DNA from: Archegozetes longisetosus
Lineage: Eukaryota; Arthropoda; Arachnida; Sarcoptiformes; Trhypochthoniidae
NCBI GenBank assembly: GCA_018873245.2
Contig: JAEMBT020000007.1
Span: 6,293,129 to 6,357,128 of the forward strand
Direction of reading: 5' to 3'
DNA length: 64,000 nucleotides
In this document: positions 22,148 through 34,477 of the stretch, one piece after another
How the letters are laid out: each line of letters starts with the position of its first letter
Position numbering within the stretch: the stretch's first letter is position 1
Notes under the pieces: model-generated
Told to the model about the DNA's origin: nothing
Databases searched by the model: none
Seen by the model: only the letters and a program-made list of their open reading frames with translations
Position numbers and translations under genes: made by a program

Positions 22148-24840
22148 TTCTATAAAATCATTTTTGGTTCTCATGGATCTTTCTTCCCCTTTCTCTCTTT
22201 TCTCATCACCACACATACCGGTACACAATGTTCATGGCCTCAATCAGTCTGTGGGGATCCATCCGATCCATCCTTCCTTTACATCAGACTCACTCTTACA
22301 CTACTCTCAAGTCCCTCGACTCGATCCCTTCACTTGTGATCTTTGGCAGAATTTTTGGGCCTACTAAAAACTGTGGTTCACTTGATTCATCGAAATTATG
22401 TAATACAAGTGCTGATGGCCTAGTTTTGATCTGAATTTTGGTTCTCACGCTCCTTGCATGTGAGGTAAGGTGAAATGATATCACTATTACTTCTACTACG
22501 ATTGTTGATCGCAATTTAGGCGAATAACGTTTCTAAGCTTAACGGTCAACATTTTCTATACCTATCACATGAATCCCTCTTTTTCACTAAACTATCCATT
22601 ATATACCTTTTGTTACCAAATAATACCTATTTTAACCCTTGGCTTAATATCTGGACTTTGATTTTGTTAGTCCTGGGAATCGATCATTTTCAAAGTTATA
22701 CTAAAATCAATCGTTCAGAGTAATCCTTATGTTCTGAAAATACTTCAGCATATTTTTCATCTTAACCAAATTTCAGACTTGTTTCTGTCAAGTTTTAGTC
22801 AACCATTTTGGTAAACCATAAAATTAATTAGTTTTAGTCATTATAACTTTTCTCTTACTCCATAAATTGTTTGAAATACAAACGTTAGTCACACTAACAA
22901 ATGCTGAACAAATTTAAAGTAATTCAATTAAACGGTTCAGTTTTAAAACAATTAGACACGAACTAATTGATGGCTTATTAGGTTGAGAATTAAAAGTTTA
23001 ATATATAACAGCATTAAGAATGTTCTTGACATTAGGCGATGCATTCGGAATAACTATGACATTGTATCTGGAAAAGGTAACTCATAGTAATTGATAGTAG
23101 TTCATAGTAATTCGTAAAAATTCATAGTAATTCATAGTAAACTCAAGTACATGACTCCCTCTGCATCACTCTCCTACCAGTAATATTAATGAATTCCATC
23201 TGATTCACGGAACATAATCATAGAAACTATTTATAATGACTGCAACCAAATCCTTTGCTCATTAATTTGATGCAACCCAATATCAGCAATGTTTCACCAG
23301 CAATTACTATGACTACAAATTCATCTGAAAATTAGAAGGCATTAGTTATTTCTTATGTCTTTTTACTTTTTACTTGTTCTCATTTTAGATTATAGTCAAG
23401 AGATTTCTAGCCATAAAAGCGATACACATCCAAAATAATTTGATCAATTAATATGAAACTGAATAATTTACAATAACCATAAACTTGGCGTTTTGATTTT
23501 CATTTATAAGCTCAGGGTTTTCTCGTATATCTAATTTTGATTCTTTGAGAAGCACTCACTTTCTAATTTATAATTCTTGTAGTTGTTTGATCAAATGACA
23601 AGCTAGTCGAACATTTTGATAGAACGAGCTGATAATTTTAGAGATTTTTATTGCATAGATAAGATAACAATAGATAACTCATAGAGCTGTATCTGCATTG
23701 TTATAAATGAGACTTACATTTAAATTAAGTTGTGGTTACGTAATATTTATGAAGGCTACCTGACTCAAAGATTTGATTGCTGAGCGTGATTGGCAACAAT
23801 AGAGGCATAAGCCTAACGCCGAAGTTACTAATATTACTATCTATAAAGTATTTCTTATTAGCCATCTCATGAATTTAGAGTTCTAATCAAATCTATTAAA
23901 GTTATATTCATTAACCTAATTGAAGGCATTAGAGATGATATAAAGATAACTATAATAATATGAAAACAAAATGATAAAATAACAAAAACAAAACTAATTT
24001 CATAAGGCGTTCATATTGGCTTAGTTTTAATGACCTCTCTGTTTGACTTGGCATTGGTTGGTAAAAAATAGACTCCACATTGAAACGACTTGGTTTGACA
24101 CTTTCGTTTAATCAATGTTCACTTGTAAGGCATTAAGTAGTAGTTATGTGACAAATATGATATTAAGTCTTATTTAGTAATCATATATCATATTAATTGC
24201 ATTTTGCTTCCCCAATAATTGCTATCTCTTCTAAACTACCATATGAATAATGATTTTTTCAACTAGATTGTTTAGATTTTATTTAGGCAATACTTTATAT
24301 CCATTTTCGATCCAATTTCAAAAAAGCCTAAAAATGCTCAAAGATCTAAATCAATATTCTATAGACCCTACTATTTGCTTGTAATAGCTAACTGATCACT
24401 GCTTCTGATCACTGCTTCTGCTTCACTATCGCATGCAATTCAGGCGATATGACATTTTCTTAATTTATAATTACTACAACTAAAGGTTCAAATTTGTCTT
24501 CATATGACACCCAAACTATGGTTTAAGTATGAATGATGACAAATTTTAGTAATTATCGAACAATTATAGGAGATTTGAGCTGAGAAGACACATTTCTGAA
24601 CTGTAATAATTATACTGATTTGCCATGCCTTCATTTATGCCAAGTCTATGAGAAATTACTAGATATGAAAAAGCAATTAATTCACCTAAATGCAAACCAA
24701 TTTATTTTCACCTAATTCAACTTTCATGTCAGATAGATTCAATTCTTACGTCTACTATCTTTTCAATTATTTGCCAAAAACCTCTAATCTAACTACTATT
24801 TGATTGTAATTTGGCTGTAATCTTAAATAAATCTATGGGC
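22148..24840. other. Non-coding stretch
   Basis: No gene recognised. 22150..22440 remains GC-richer than average. From 22500 onwards it is plain AT-rich DNA apart from the short array at 23079..23142. ATCACTGCTTCTG is duplicated at 24392..24422. Confidence 0.3.
23079..23142. repeat. 10 bp tandem array (TTCATAGTAA)
   Basis: About six imperfect copies of TTCATAGTAA. Confidence 0.8.
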
Positions 24841-24903
24841 AAATGACAACAAAAGTACCATAAATGAGAACAAAAATACCATAAATGACAACAAAAGCAC
24901 CAT
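24841..24903. repeat. 21 bp tandem array, 3 copies
   Basis: Unit AAATGACAACAAAAGTACCA plus T; copies differ at one or two positions. Confidence 0.9.
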
Positions 24904-25129
24904 ATGACTGATCGAAAATGATCTGCACAATTAATGCAGGCTTCAACTTATAATGAAAATTAGATATCATTTTACTTATTTAGATATAATTTTACTGATT
25001 TTTAAAGAAAAATTAGATATAACGTGATAGTTAACTTGAGAAAGCTTTTAGTGTTATATAACAAAAGTTAAAGTAAACTCCATTAACTTGACTTCCCTTT
25101 CAAATACATTTACTTAGGTTTAGGTTTAA

Positions 25130-25621
25130 TTGCAAGCAATTTGTTTAGCATTTGTGCAGTTTTTGTTTTGTTTCCAGAGTTTTGCTTTTAATTTGCAAAG
25201 GCTGTCTCCTCGGTTTTGTTCACATGTATGTTTTGTATATTTTCTCATATATCCAAAAGAAAGAAATGCATTTTTAGAAGAAAAGAAATTGCTTTTTACT
25301 CCTCTAACAGTTAATCCATACTACGAACGCATTTACGTTCAATCGCAAAGTGTTGCCAAAGCGAAAACCAGAGCTCACAATGAAAGCATAGAAAGCAATA
25401 CATCTGAATGTGATGACAGTCAGAATAAAGGCTATACTTTACTGCAGTTATTTGAATATAAGGGTGGGAATTATGATTCATTCAGTTATTCTGTTTTTCT
25501 AATTTTGGTGAACTATTTTCTGCAAATTTTTCTCTCTCGTGTTAATGCAGTGCTCAGCAAAATATTGATACAAATTATAGCCTCAATCATGAATTATTTG
25601 ATGCATTTTAAAACCAGATAA
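25130..25621 (+). CDS. Longest unexplained open frame, 163 codons, unrecognised
   Basis: This frame has no ATG until near its end, so if real it is an exon. A pyrimidine tract ending in CAG at 25177 gives an acceptor in frame with codons from 25178. The text is protein-like: a charged middle (KERNAFLEEKKLLFTPL, then NESIESNTSECDDSQNKGY), a candidate membrane helix (SFSYSVFLILVNYFLQIFL), and an amphipathic tail ending NYLMHFKTR and TAA. Assuming about 30% G+C, roughly 8% of random codons are stops, so a frame this long is expected only a few hundredths of a time by chance in 64 kb. It could be the last exon of a gene whose other exons I cannot see, or a fossil. No family recognised. Confidence 0.35.
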   Translation: MQAICLAFVQFLFCFQSFAFNLQRLSPRFCSHVCFVYFLIYPKERNAFLEEKKLLFTPLTVNPYYERIYVQSQSVAKAKTRAHNESIESNTSECDDSQNKGYTLLQLFEYKGGNYDSFSYSVFLILVNYFLQIFLSRVNAVLSKILIQIIASIMNYLMHFKTR

Positions 25622-26749
25622 ACTGTGCGATGCCAAACTGCTATCAAGTCCTATCTTGAGTGTTATCCAACTAGAAATAGTACTTTATAGCCCTCATTCT
25701 ACTAAATCAAGAACAGAATTGATTCGATTAACCCATTTTATCTGAAAATATCCAAGTTACAACAACTTGAACATTTAAGTCATTCAAACCATAATTCAGA
25801 CTTGTTTTTATTAGATTTTTATCAAAATTGATTGCTTTTGAAAACTAAATGGGAAAAGATAAATAATTCTAGTTTTGGGAACTAATAAATAACTGGAATG
25901 GAGTTGATTTGAAAATTTCAGTTCGACAAATCAACGTGAACAAGATCAACGTGACCTATACTTTTAGAGGTAGTCGATCATAATTTTGGTGACCGTTTAT
26001 CGGAGAAGTAAAAAAGCGATTCTTTAAAGTGTTCCATCTATTCTCGATTATACTCTTGATCAAAGTGTGTTCTCGTCTCCGCTTTTTCTTTCATTGAAAC
26101 TTTAGCAAAAAGACATGATTCCCAATTCTTTCTCATAGCATTTGCATAACTGAGGTGTTAGGCATGAATACATGCCTTCAAAGTTGAAAACAGTCAGCAC
26201 TAAACGTGAAGCGCTAGCAATTGTGCTCTAAGATCTTAAAGATTACAGACTCATAGATCCTAACGAACCGAAACATGGTTTACGTGCGAGTCTCTTAATG
26301 CCAGCAGTTTAAACAACTTGCTATCGATTGGCAAAGATATTTGGACTAAATTATGAGAACAAAGCAATTATAATTTTAACTGCTATTAACTGAACTGATA
26401 TTAAAATATAGATGTAGTAGAGAATGTGTAGGAGATCAGTTTGAAACGATGCGCTCTAATGCCAACATTTCTATGTTGTCATAATAATTCATACCAGAGT
26501 GATTTCTCAGTCATTTTAGACAGAATACAAATCTCAATTAAAAACTAACTTCTTACTCAAGCTGATTATATGATTTAGTCTTGCTAACAGTCTACTCATC
26601 ATAAATGATAGAAATATCACAACTAAAAATCACCTATGATTATATAAGAAAGATAAAGACAAAAAGGTGATTGAATAGTCGTGTGATTTATCTTAAAACA
26701 AATAGAATTATTCATCGTTAATGTTGGAGGTATTTCACAAAGCGATAGA
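25622..26749. other. Non-coding stretch
   Basis: Nothing recognised. Confidence 0.4.

Positions 26750-26788
<39 letters not shown>
26750..26788. repeat. (TG)n(AG)n compound microsatellite
   Basis: About nine TG units passing directly into about ten AG units. Confidence 0.95.
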
Positions 26789-26791
<3 letters not shown>

Positions 26792-26811
26792 AATAGAACA
26801 ATACTTTGCTA

Positions 26812-26849
26812 TTGTTTCGTTAGTTATAGATTCTATACTAACGAAACAA
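26812..26849. other. 38 bp near-perfect palindrome
   Basis: TTGTTTCGTTAGT on the left pairs with ACTAACGAAACAA on the right, and the middle TATAGA/TCTATA also pairs with a one-base bulge. It lies 24 bp from a microsatellite. It could be a cruciform-prone site, a hairpin RNA or the scar of a foldback element. Confidence 0.6.
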
Positions 26850-27454
26850 CTGTCACCTAATGATGGATGTGACCAGAGAGAAGAACAGTGATTAAAAACC
26901 CATTAATTCAACGCATAGTCTAATATTATTCCAATTTAATGGGCGTTTTCTCCAGTAATCGAGTTTCACCTGAGCATCACATGGAAATTATTATGAAATT
27001 ATTATAGAATTCTATAGAAAAACATTAACACTTAGCTATCTTGATCAAACTCAACACCATTTTGGGCTTGAACATTTCACATTTCAGATAAAAATCAACT
27101 ATTCTTTAGATAAAATTAAACCGTTTTTAATATAAAATTAAACTATTCAGTGTAATGATGGTATTTTCCGTACCAACAGTGTTGCAATTAAGAGATAGCA
27201 TGATCGAAATTTGATGCTAGTCTGTACTGTCTTTTGTACTGTATAATAAAACTTACACATGACATGCAAACTTAAGAAATAATTAGGCAAAACACTTTAT
27301 TGCATGTTAGATTAGGTAATGTCCTTTCGATCAGCGGAAATGGCTATTTATGGTTATATATGGTTTGAAACTTTAGCTCGTACCAAACATAAAATAGGCA
27401 TCAATTATCAGGTGATGGTTGGCATCACGTAATAATTTGATATTTTCTTTTTTC
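26850..27454. other. Non-coding stretch
   Basis: Nothing recognised. Confidence 0.4.
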
Positions 27455-27487
27455 TTCGTTTTTTTGTGTAAATCACAAAAAAACGAA
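27455..27487. other. Perfect 14 bp hairpin, 5 base loop
   Basis: TTCGTTTTTTTGTG and CACAAAAAAACGAA are exact complements around TAAAT. On either strand a T-run and an A-run pair, so this could act as a transcript end or an RNA hairpin, or be chance in AT-rich DNA. Confidence 0.6.
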
Positions 27488-29932
27488 CTCTAGAAAAGCA
27501 AACTAATCTTGAAGCGTAAATTAATTCAAATTCGTATGAGGTGACCTCAGTTATGCGAATCTTTTATCTACAAAACAAATTTTTGCAAAACTACATAGTA
27601 CAATAGTTTAATAGAAGCCCAACCTCTCAAATTTTCCTGTGCCTTAAATTTTTGAATTAATTTCAAACGCTTTAAAGAGATTAAAAGGCAGAGGTTAAGG
27701 TTAAACGAATATAGACTATAGTTAAGTTTGTTCAGAACATTACAATACACTCGATCTCCTGTTCAACACAGAATTTCACAAATAATTTCATACCAATTAA
27801 GATCAAATTAATTATTAAAGTAATAGCATGCCTAAAATGTTTCCAGTCAGGCCTAAGCATCAAACTTGTCCAACAGACCACCAGCTATTCAACCATTTAA
27901 ATTAGAGATTAATCTATTTTTTTCTATTTTAAACTCTAAATTATAATCATTTTTGAAATTATGATAAACTAAAATTAGATATTTTCATATGAATCAAGCT
28001 TCTGAGCAATTTTTGATGTTAAATTATCATACTTTAAAGAAATAAATTACATTCAATCTTGTGTTAAGATTTCTGAATGTTTCCTTTGGAAAATATATAT
28101 GAAAACTGATTTATAAGAGTTAAGTTTAAAATCAGACAATAATTGAATCGATCAACAGAATTCAGATATGAATTGAGTAATTATTAATGGTTTTCATGAC
28201 ATCTGAAGGAAATTAAAGAATTAGACCTTAATTTTTTTGCAGCGATCAGTACGGAAAGAGCTATTAATCTGAAGCAGCGGGAAAGAACAAGAGCGCATGA
28301 ACTCCAACTTATTAGCGATTCAATCCAATAGTAAAAGTTTCAACTCAAAGATCAAATACTGACATGAAAAATAATTGACAACATAGAGCAATGCCGCCTA
28401 AAACTGATTGTTCGATATTTGATCGTAATTTTCTCAAGTTTTTATGTGCAAAGTATATCCAACCAATTCTTCAATACGCTTGTATAACTGTTTAAATAAT
28501 CAGATGCTTAGTAATCTTATCAATAAATATTTTATATTTCATCTTTAATATATCGATTTAATGTTTATTTTGTTTCTCGATTTAATTCTTTAAGCAAAAC
28601 ACAAATGATTTGAAGATTTAAACAAGAATTACGATCGATTGCCATGCAATTAAGATCTGTTTGCCAAGTTGATGCAGCCCCTAAAAAGTCATATATTCGC
28701 TCATTAAGCGAAATAAAATTCTCTTATTTTAATTAAAATCTTTTGTTTAATGACATCTCAAGAGCAAAAAGTTATGACTTAAACAGTTGAGTAATTTGGA
28801 GACCAAATATTCCTAATCTCAGGGCATTTAAATATTGTACTAGAACTGAAGGTTCTAATTAGTTGTGCCTAAGAATAAGTTGACTTTCAGTCTAATCTTT
28901 GGAATATTTGGCTGAATATTTGCAAAATTAATTTTCACTAGTAATTAGTAGGAATTATGAAATGCAAGAATATTAAAGTTGAACAATATTAAAATGGAAG
29001 AATATTAAAATTTAGAAGTATTAGAGAAAAGGCAAAGTATAGCAGTGTTTTCTCATGCTATAGAAACTGGTGTTTTCATTAGATTTCAATTCTCTCCTCG
29101 CCATCTGCATATTTGTTTTTGTTATTCATTTTCTTTAACTTCAAACGTCCAAATTATGTTTGTTTTTGCTTCACTCAAATAATATGCTTTGTTTGTGCTT
29201 TAAAATTGAGATCATTCTCAACTAACCAAATACTAAAACACTCCTGTTTCGCAATATTACTTAAGTTACCAAAAGTGCGCTTTTCATTCAACAAAATAGT
29301 GAATAGTTGAATAAAACTATTTCTTCTTTAAGTTTTAGTTCCTTCGAAATAGAGATTAGTGTTCATGTCTTTTGTTCATCAAATATAGTGTTAGATACTA
29401 AAAATGAATTATTCTTTCGATTATATGGAAATTAACGCTAAAAATACTCAGAAAATATTCACAAAGTAATCAAAAACTGAGATAATCTTCAAATCGTTAC
29501 TTTCTAATTGAATTTTGTAAAAAAAAGTAGAAATCATAGTAAAGATGAATGATTTTGAAATTGCAATAAAAAGATAATAAATCATATATCGTGTATAATT
29601 ATTTAGATTGAAGTTATGGATTATATAATAATGATTAAAAACCGTTGTTTTCAGTCAAATATAAGCGTTGTGTTTAGTTGTGCACAAAAGTTCAGTTTAG
29701 AGCGGGTTTGTGGAAGTCACACAGGACTCAGATACGAATTAGTAGTAGAGATGCGTTCAATTTTCGAGTGTTTAAGTTTTCCAAACCAGTTTTAGCGCTC
29801 GTAAACGTATCGCAACTACAAACTGCTGGCACTGGTTCGATGCACTTTACATGTTATGTTGGTTCAGTTTGAAAAATTATACTTAGTCTTAGCATAACTT
29901 ACATGTTTGCAACAGTTTTTATTGCACTTAAG
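27488..29932. other. Non-coding stretch
   Basis: No gene recognised. The short frames at 27568..27750 (minus), 29113..29310 and 29678..29872 (plus) are near chance length. 29690..29860 is slightly GC-richer than its surroundings. Confidence 0.3.
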
Positions 29933-29982
29933 GCAATGCTCTACTCAATGCTCTACTCAATGCTCTACTCAATGCTCTACTC
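29933..29982. repeat. 13 bp tandem array (AATGCTCTACTCA)
   Basis: Four nearly perfect copies. Confidence 0.95.
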
Positions 29983-31009
29983 ATTTCTAATCACTTCTAT
30001 GCACTTAAATCTAAATGAAACAAAAATATCCGAAATTTCATTTTCACCTCAACTCTTTATTCCTACATATAATTACTACTCGCTTGAACTACTACTGATT
30101 TTTTTCAATTTCTTAAATTAGTTTCTCAATTAAAATTGCAATCATTTAATAGCATTGTTTTCCTCTAAATCTGCAAATGATTGAATTCATCAAATTAATT
30201 TAAATTACACTGAGTTTTATGTTTCGATAACTGATTATGCAAAAAACTAATTATGTAGAAAAGCAATTATATAAAAAAACTAATTATTTCATATATGGTA
30301 TCAAAACTGATTATAGGATTTAATAGTAATAAATTGCAAAAAGTTATAGCAAATAAGAAAAAGCAGAGAAGTAATACTGTATTTTATTTCGCTTATATGG
30401 TAAGCAATTTTGGTGAGCAGGCATAGAATCAGTGTTAGCAAGAAATTTTGGTTAGCATAAGGTTGGCATCATTGGCAAATTCAACTTTGATGACCTCGGC
30501 TTATAAATAAATATGTTTGGAGGCGACTCACGATTGCAATAATGCGCACCAAATCGCAAATATATTGCCATTTATTTATTTTTTCTGGCCCTATACAACT
30601 GAGTTAAACTGGAAAACATTATCAACTCTATTAACAGAATGTGCAACTTATAAATGTCTGGGCATTAGCTAACGTTTTTCCATATCAGAGCCATTGGACT
30701 CATCGTCGTCTACCTCTAACCGGTTCTTTCCAGCGATTCCTTCCCTTATATAACTACATGTTTTCCTCTCTATCTCTCCTCTCCTTTTTATTTTTCTTCA
30801 TCATCTTCTTCTTCCTAATCATAAGATAGGAATCAAGACTTGAGGTAATAACGAAATCTGCATTAATAACTATGAGGTTGGCTTAAACGTTAGGCTGCAG
30901 TCATGACACTCATACCTTCCCTCTATCATGATGTATGTCTTGTAATTTAGATCGTGTGTACTGTATATCTGTATGTCTTAGCACAGACTGGAGTCTGGAT
31001 TCTATACCA
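29983..31009. other. Non-coding stretch
   Basis: No gene recognised. Near 30240..30305 the phrase AACTAATTAT recurs three times with variable spacing. A pyrimidine-rich tract runs 30765..30815. Confidence 0.3.
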
Positions 31010-31370
31010 AAACTTATAATTAATGATGCACATAAGCTCGGGCTTCAGCTTTAGTCTCATTTCGAAGACCCAAGCTTCTGCTTGAGCTTTATTTTTTAAA
31101 AACTCGAGTCTCAGTTTATAGGTACCCATTTCTCTGTTGCTCTAATTTTGCCTGATCATTGCCCAAAAGACTAAAATATTTCGTTTGATTTGCATCAAAA
31201 TTGTTTTCTTTGATTAGATTGTTATTACTTGGGATGAAAATCACTAGTTTGCTGCATTGTGCATGCATATCAACGTAAGACTACAAGCTTGAGTTTCAGT
31301 TTGAGCCTGAGCTTAGAGCTCGCTCTACAAGCTCAATAAACTCAAGTTGAAGCAGGCTCAAGCTTCTGTG
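31010..31370. repeat. Imperfect (A)AGCTT(G/C)AG-type repeats in both orientations
   Basis: Words such as GCTTCAGCTTTAGTCTC, CCAAGCTTCTGCTTGAGC, AGCTTGAGTTTCAGTTTGAG and CTCAAGCTTC cluster at 31036..31110 and 31287..31370. They occur as direct and inverted copies, so the two clusters can fold on themselves and on each other. Related in word content to 11215..11330. Confidence 0.5.
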
Positions 31371-33189
31371 CATCATTACTGCTGATATATATGTATAAGT
31401 TATATAAAGGCAACATTTGATGTAATGCTTATTTGTGGATAAGAATTGTGTATGTCTTGCAATAACTAAAAAGCAGGTGTGACTCTCGTCTCTTCTTTTT
31501 TTCTTAACATTACATATTGATAATATAAGTCTGAAATGCGTGAAACAAAACTGTTTCACTTCTTTGCGTCCTTGATTTTGGGCGCGGATTCGCCACTAGC
31601 TATCACTAACTTATACCCAATTCTTGATATCTCTTAAAATTTTTGTGAAAAATTATAATATATTATGATTTAGAAGCTATTGATTTTATTAAACTTTAGG
31701 GGTTTTGCAGTTTCGAATTGAATTATGAACTATTTTGCATAACATCAATCACAATATAGAGTTAAGATCTTAAGGACAAAGAGTGAGCACAGCGTATAAA
31801 AAGAGTAAAATCAGTTATTTGTTAGAAAAATACCAATTCTATTTGAAATTCAATTTTTCATATAAGGAAAAACCAGAAAATTGTCTCAAACTATAAAAAA
31901 TGTGTTTGAATTAGAATTAAAATCAAATTTGATAAGTGTTTTTCTAGTAAAGCCTTAAAAATGATAAGTAGTTTGAGAGAAAAAGTTGAACGCTATCAAA
32001 CTATTTAGATTGAGATTGGCATCGCTCATGTAGCTTTTCTAACTAGATTCGTTATATGAAAACTTGACTGAGAAACAAATAAATTCATAATTACAGTAAA
32101 TATTGCTTTTTATATCTGAAAGCGAGACGAATTAGCGCCCAACATTGATAACTTGAAAATTTATTCATTGCTCATAATTCTATTTTCAGATAAAGTTCTA
32201 TACTATACAAAACTAAGAAAAGGCCAAATTCTCAAAACTCATACACATCTGTACTGAATACAAAATGAGGACTACATGGAACCGTGAGATATAAAAGTTG
32301 GTAATTCTGGTAAACATTGGAGCCAAAACGAATAAAACAAGGTAAAACTATGAAAGCAAGAATGACCAAGAGAAAGATAGTAAGAAAATGAAAAGCATAA
32401 AAATGAAACGTGCGCTAAATGCAATACAACCGACATATTACAAGCGTCTTTTGAGACCTTGACCAATATTTAGCATTGTTTGGCATCTTTGGTATCGTAA
32501 GAAAATCGTAGCAAAACATCTGGACTTATGAAGTGATTTGAACATTAACGGCATTAATATCCTATTAGGATTTGATAACTGATTAATTGGATAGTTTTCT
32601 TACCTATAATAAAGTATTACTCCTTAGATGATATAACAACCATAAAACTATAAATTTGAATCAACTTTTTAGGCCTCCTTTCTACTGAAACAAACTCATC
32701 GATTAGTTATCACTAATGAGTAGATATGAAACTGTATTCTATCTGTATCTCTGATCTGATGGAAGCTATGACTAGATGTGAAATGAAGAAAATGGTTTGG
32801 ATGCTGTGCATTAAAACCGTTACTGTTTGTAATGTTGCTCTACTCTTATAATTAACAAAGAGTACTTCTAACTCTTTATGCTCTTAAATTGAGTTAATGA
32901 TCGGCGCATGAGCTCTATTTTACAATTGATGGACCGCATCGCTAAATATTCCAATTTGGAGCACGAATGCGCTAATCAACTTACCAGTTAGACTAACGAA
33001 CACTTTCTACTAATTATTGTTTTGGGTATTCTCAATCATTCTATTTCCAATATTACTAGTTCACGCTTTTTCATCTACTAATCTTTCCCAAATGCAAGCA
33101 CTTTCTCAAAACAAATAAGTTTTGATGGGCTCTTCACTCAGTCGTTTCATTTGATGTTTAGGATTGAGTTTTGAATGGTCTCTCATATT

Positions 33190-33190
<1 letters not shown>
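31371..33190. other. Non-coding stretch
   Basis: No gene recognised. ORFs at 31296..31559 and 32272..32466 (minus) are near chance length. Confidence 0.3.

Positions 33191-33223
<33 letters not shown>
33191..33223. repeat. (CT)n microsatellite
   Basis: About 16 uninterrupted CT units. Confidence 0.95.
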
Positions 33224-33227
<4 letters not shown>

Positions 33228-33324
33228 GACATCTCTATCTCATTGACTGTGATCAAATCTTCTATTTACAATCTAACTATTTTCGCACTATTTGTTTGAT
33301 GCAGCTTAATGTGATGTGATATAA

Positions 33325-33495
33325 TTTATATGATTATAAGTCTTTGGTTGAATTCCTTAGCTCAGCAGATGCATCTGGATCTGATGCGATACTCAGCAAT
33401 CAAGTCGGATGGATGCAAAGCAAAAGAGGAGAAGAGGAAAGAGGAGTGCATTAATAACGCGTGCGCTCTGACTGAAGTCTTATGCAAAACATGAG
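33325..33495 (+). other. GC-richer block with two coding-like plus frames
   Basis: One frame reads DYKSLVEFLSSADASGSDAI then NQVGWMQSKRGEEERG. Another reads MHLDLMRYSAIKSDGCKAKE then ECINNACALTEVLCKT. Each is only 40-50 codons and they overlap, so at most one is real. A pyrimidine tract with TTAG at about 33356..33360 could serve as acceptor. Unrecognised. Confidence 0.12.
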
Positions 33496-34225
33496 ATGAT
33501 TGCTAGCCTTTGACTCTTTATGCATAAGCAGAAGGGGTTGTGATGATAGGGTTTGGCATTGATGAAGATTATTCTATACATACTAATGCTATGAACTGAC
33601 ATGACTAAGTTTTAAACATATTTATTACTTGAAAATTCAATACTTTTTCTTAGGTCTTCAACCATACAAAAGCTCATTCTTTACAAGACAATCATTTCTT
33701 CCTCGGAATATTCCGTACCTAAAACTAATACCGATGAGTAATAGAAGATTAGTAAATGAGATAATAGTAAAATAGGATATATATTTTTAAGTACATCTGA
33801 ATATATTGCTTAGACTTTGCATTAATCTATGGATTGAAGTATTAGAGAAGAGGAGTGTTTGGTACAGTCAATGCTTTGAGCAGTGAATGCTCTGAACAGT
33901 CAATGCTCTGAACCCTTGCCTTTCAGAATATTCAGAATATAGTATTCAGTGTAAAAGTATTAAAATGCATTAGCGAACTGTGACAGTCAAAACTGCCAGA
34001 AGCTTCACTATTTAGATTAGCTTAATTCCAAACTTTGGGAAGCATTGATCGATATTCAAAATTAAGCTCAAACTATTTCCTTCAGCTCCAAAGGCATGGC
34101 TTCAGCAACACTCTCACCAAATATCTTAACTGACATTCCAATCCGACCATAAAATATTCCTTTGAATTACAAAAAGAGAGGAGAATATCTCATTAACTTA
34201 ATAAAATCGATCAGAATTTTTCTTT
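33496..34225. other. Non-coding stretch with a 17 bp tandem repeat
   Basis: At 33864..33915 the unit CAGTCAATGCTCTGAA occurs about three times with minor changes. Nothing else recognised. Confidence 0.6.
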
Positions 34226-34447
34226 TTATTTAATAAATTTTAATATAATATGCGTAGAGTTTCGGTGGTCAATGTTTGTAGGAATTGATCCGTTAGTAGC
34301 AATGGATTCTTCTTGCGGTTCCGATAGTGGTATATATGGTTCTGGTGGTGGTATACAAAGTTCTGATAGTGGTATATATGGCTCTAATAGTGATATATAT
34401 TTCTCTAAATTAATTTGTTGAATGGGAGGTTCAAAAACTTTGTAGAA
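34226..34447 (-). CDS. Candidate terminal exon with heptapeptide repeats
   Basis: On the minus strand a pyrimidine-rich tract ending TTTCCAG (AG at 34449..34448) leads into 73 open codons and TAA. The peptide starts FYKVFEPPIQQINL and then holds four exact-length 7-residue repeats (34405..34322): EKYISLL, EPYIPLS, ELCIPPP, EPYIPLS. A polar tail (EPQEESIATNGSIPTNIDHR) follows. The 21 bp repeat keeps the reading frame, and its changes are mostly compatible with a Pro/Tyr/Ile pattern, as in secreted structural or mucin-like proteins. The family is unknown, and no partner exon was found. An ordinary minisatellite that happens to be open remains possible. Confidence 0.3.
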   Translation of the reverse strand, partial: FYKVFEPPIQQINLEKYISLLEPYIPLSELCIPPPEPYIPLSEPQEESIATNGSIPTNIDHRNSTHIILKFIK

Positions 34448-34477
34448 CTGGAAAGAACTAGTGTTTCTGTAATACAA

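Noticed and set aside
22106-22514. Cluster of overlapping 67-77 codon frames on both strands
   Set aside because: Several frames open at once reflects a stop-poor GC-richer patch, not a gene.
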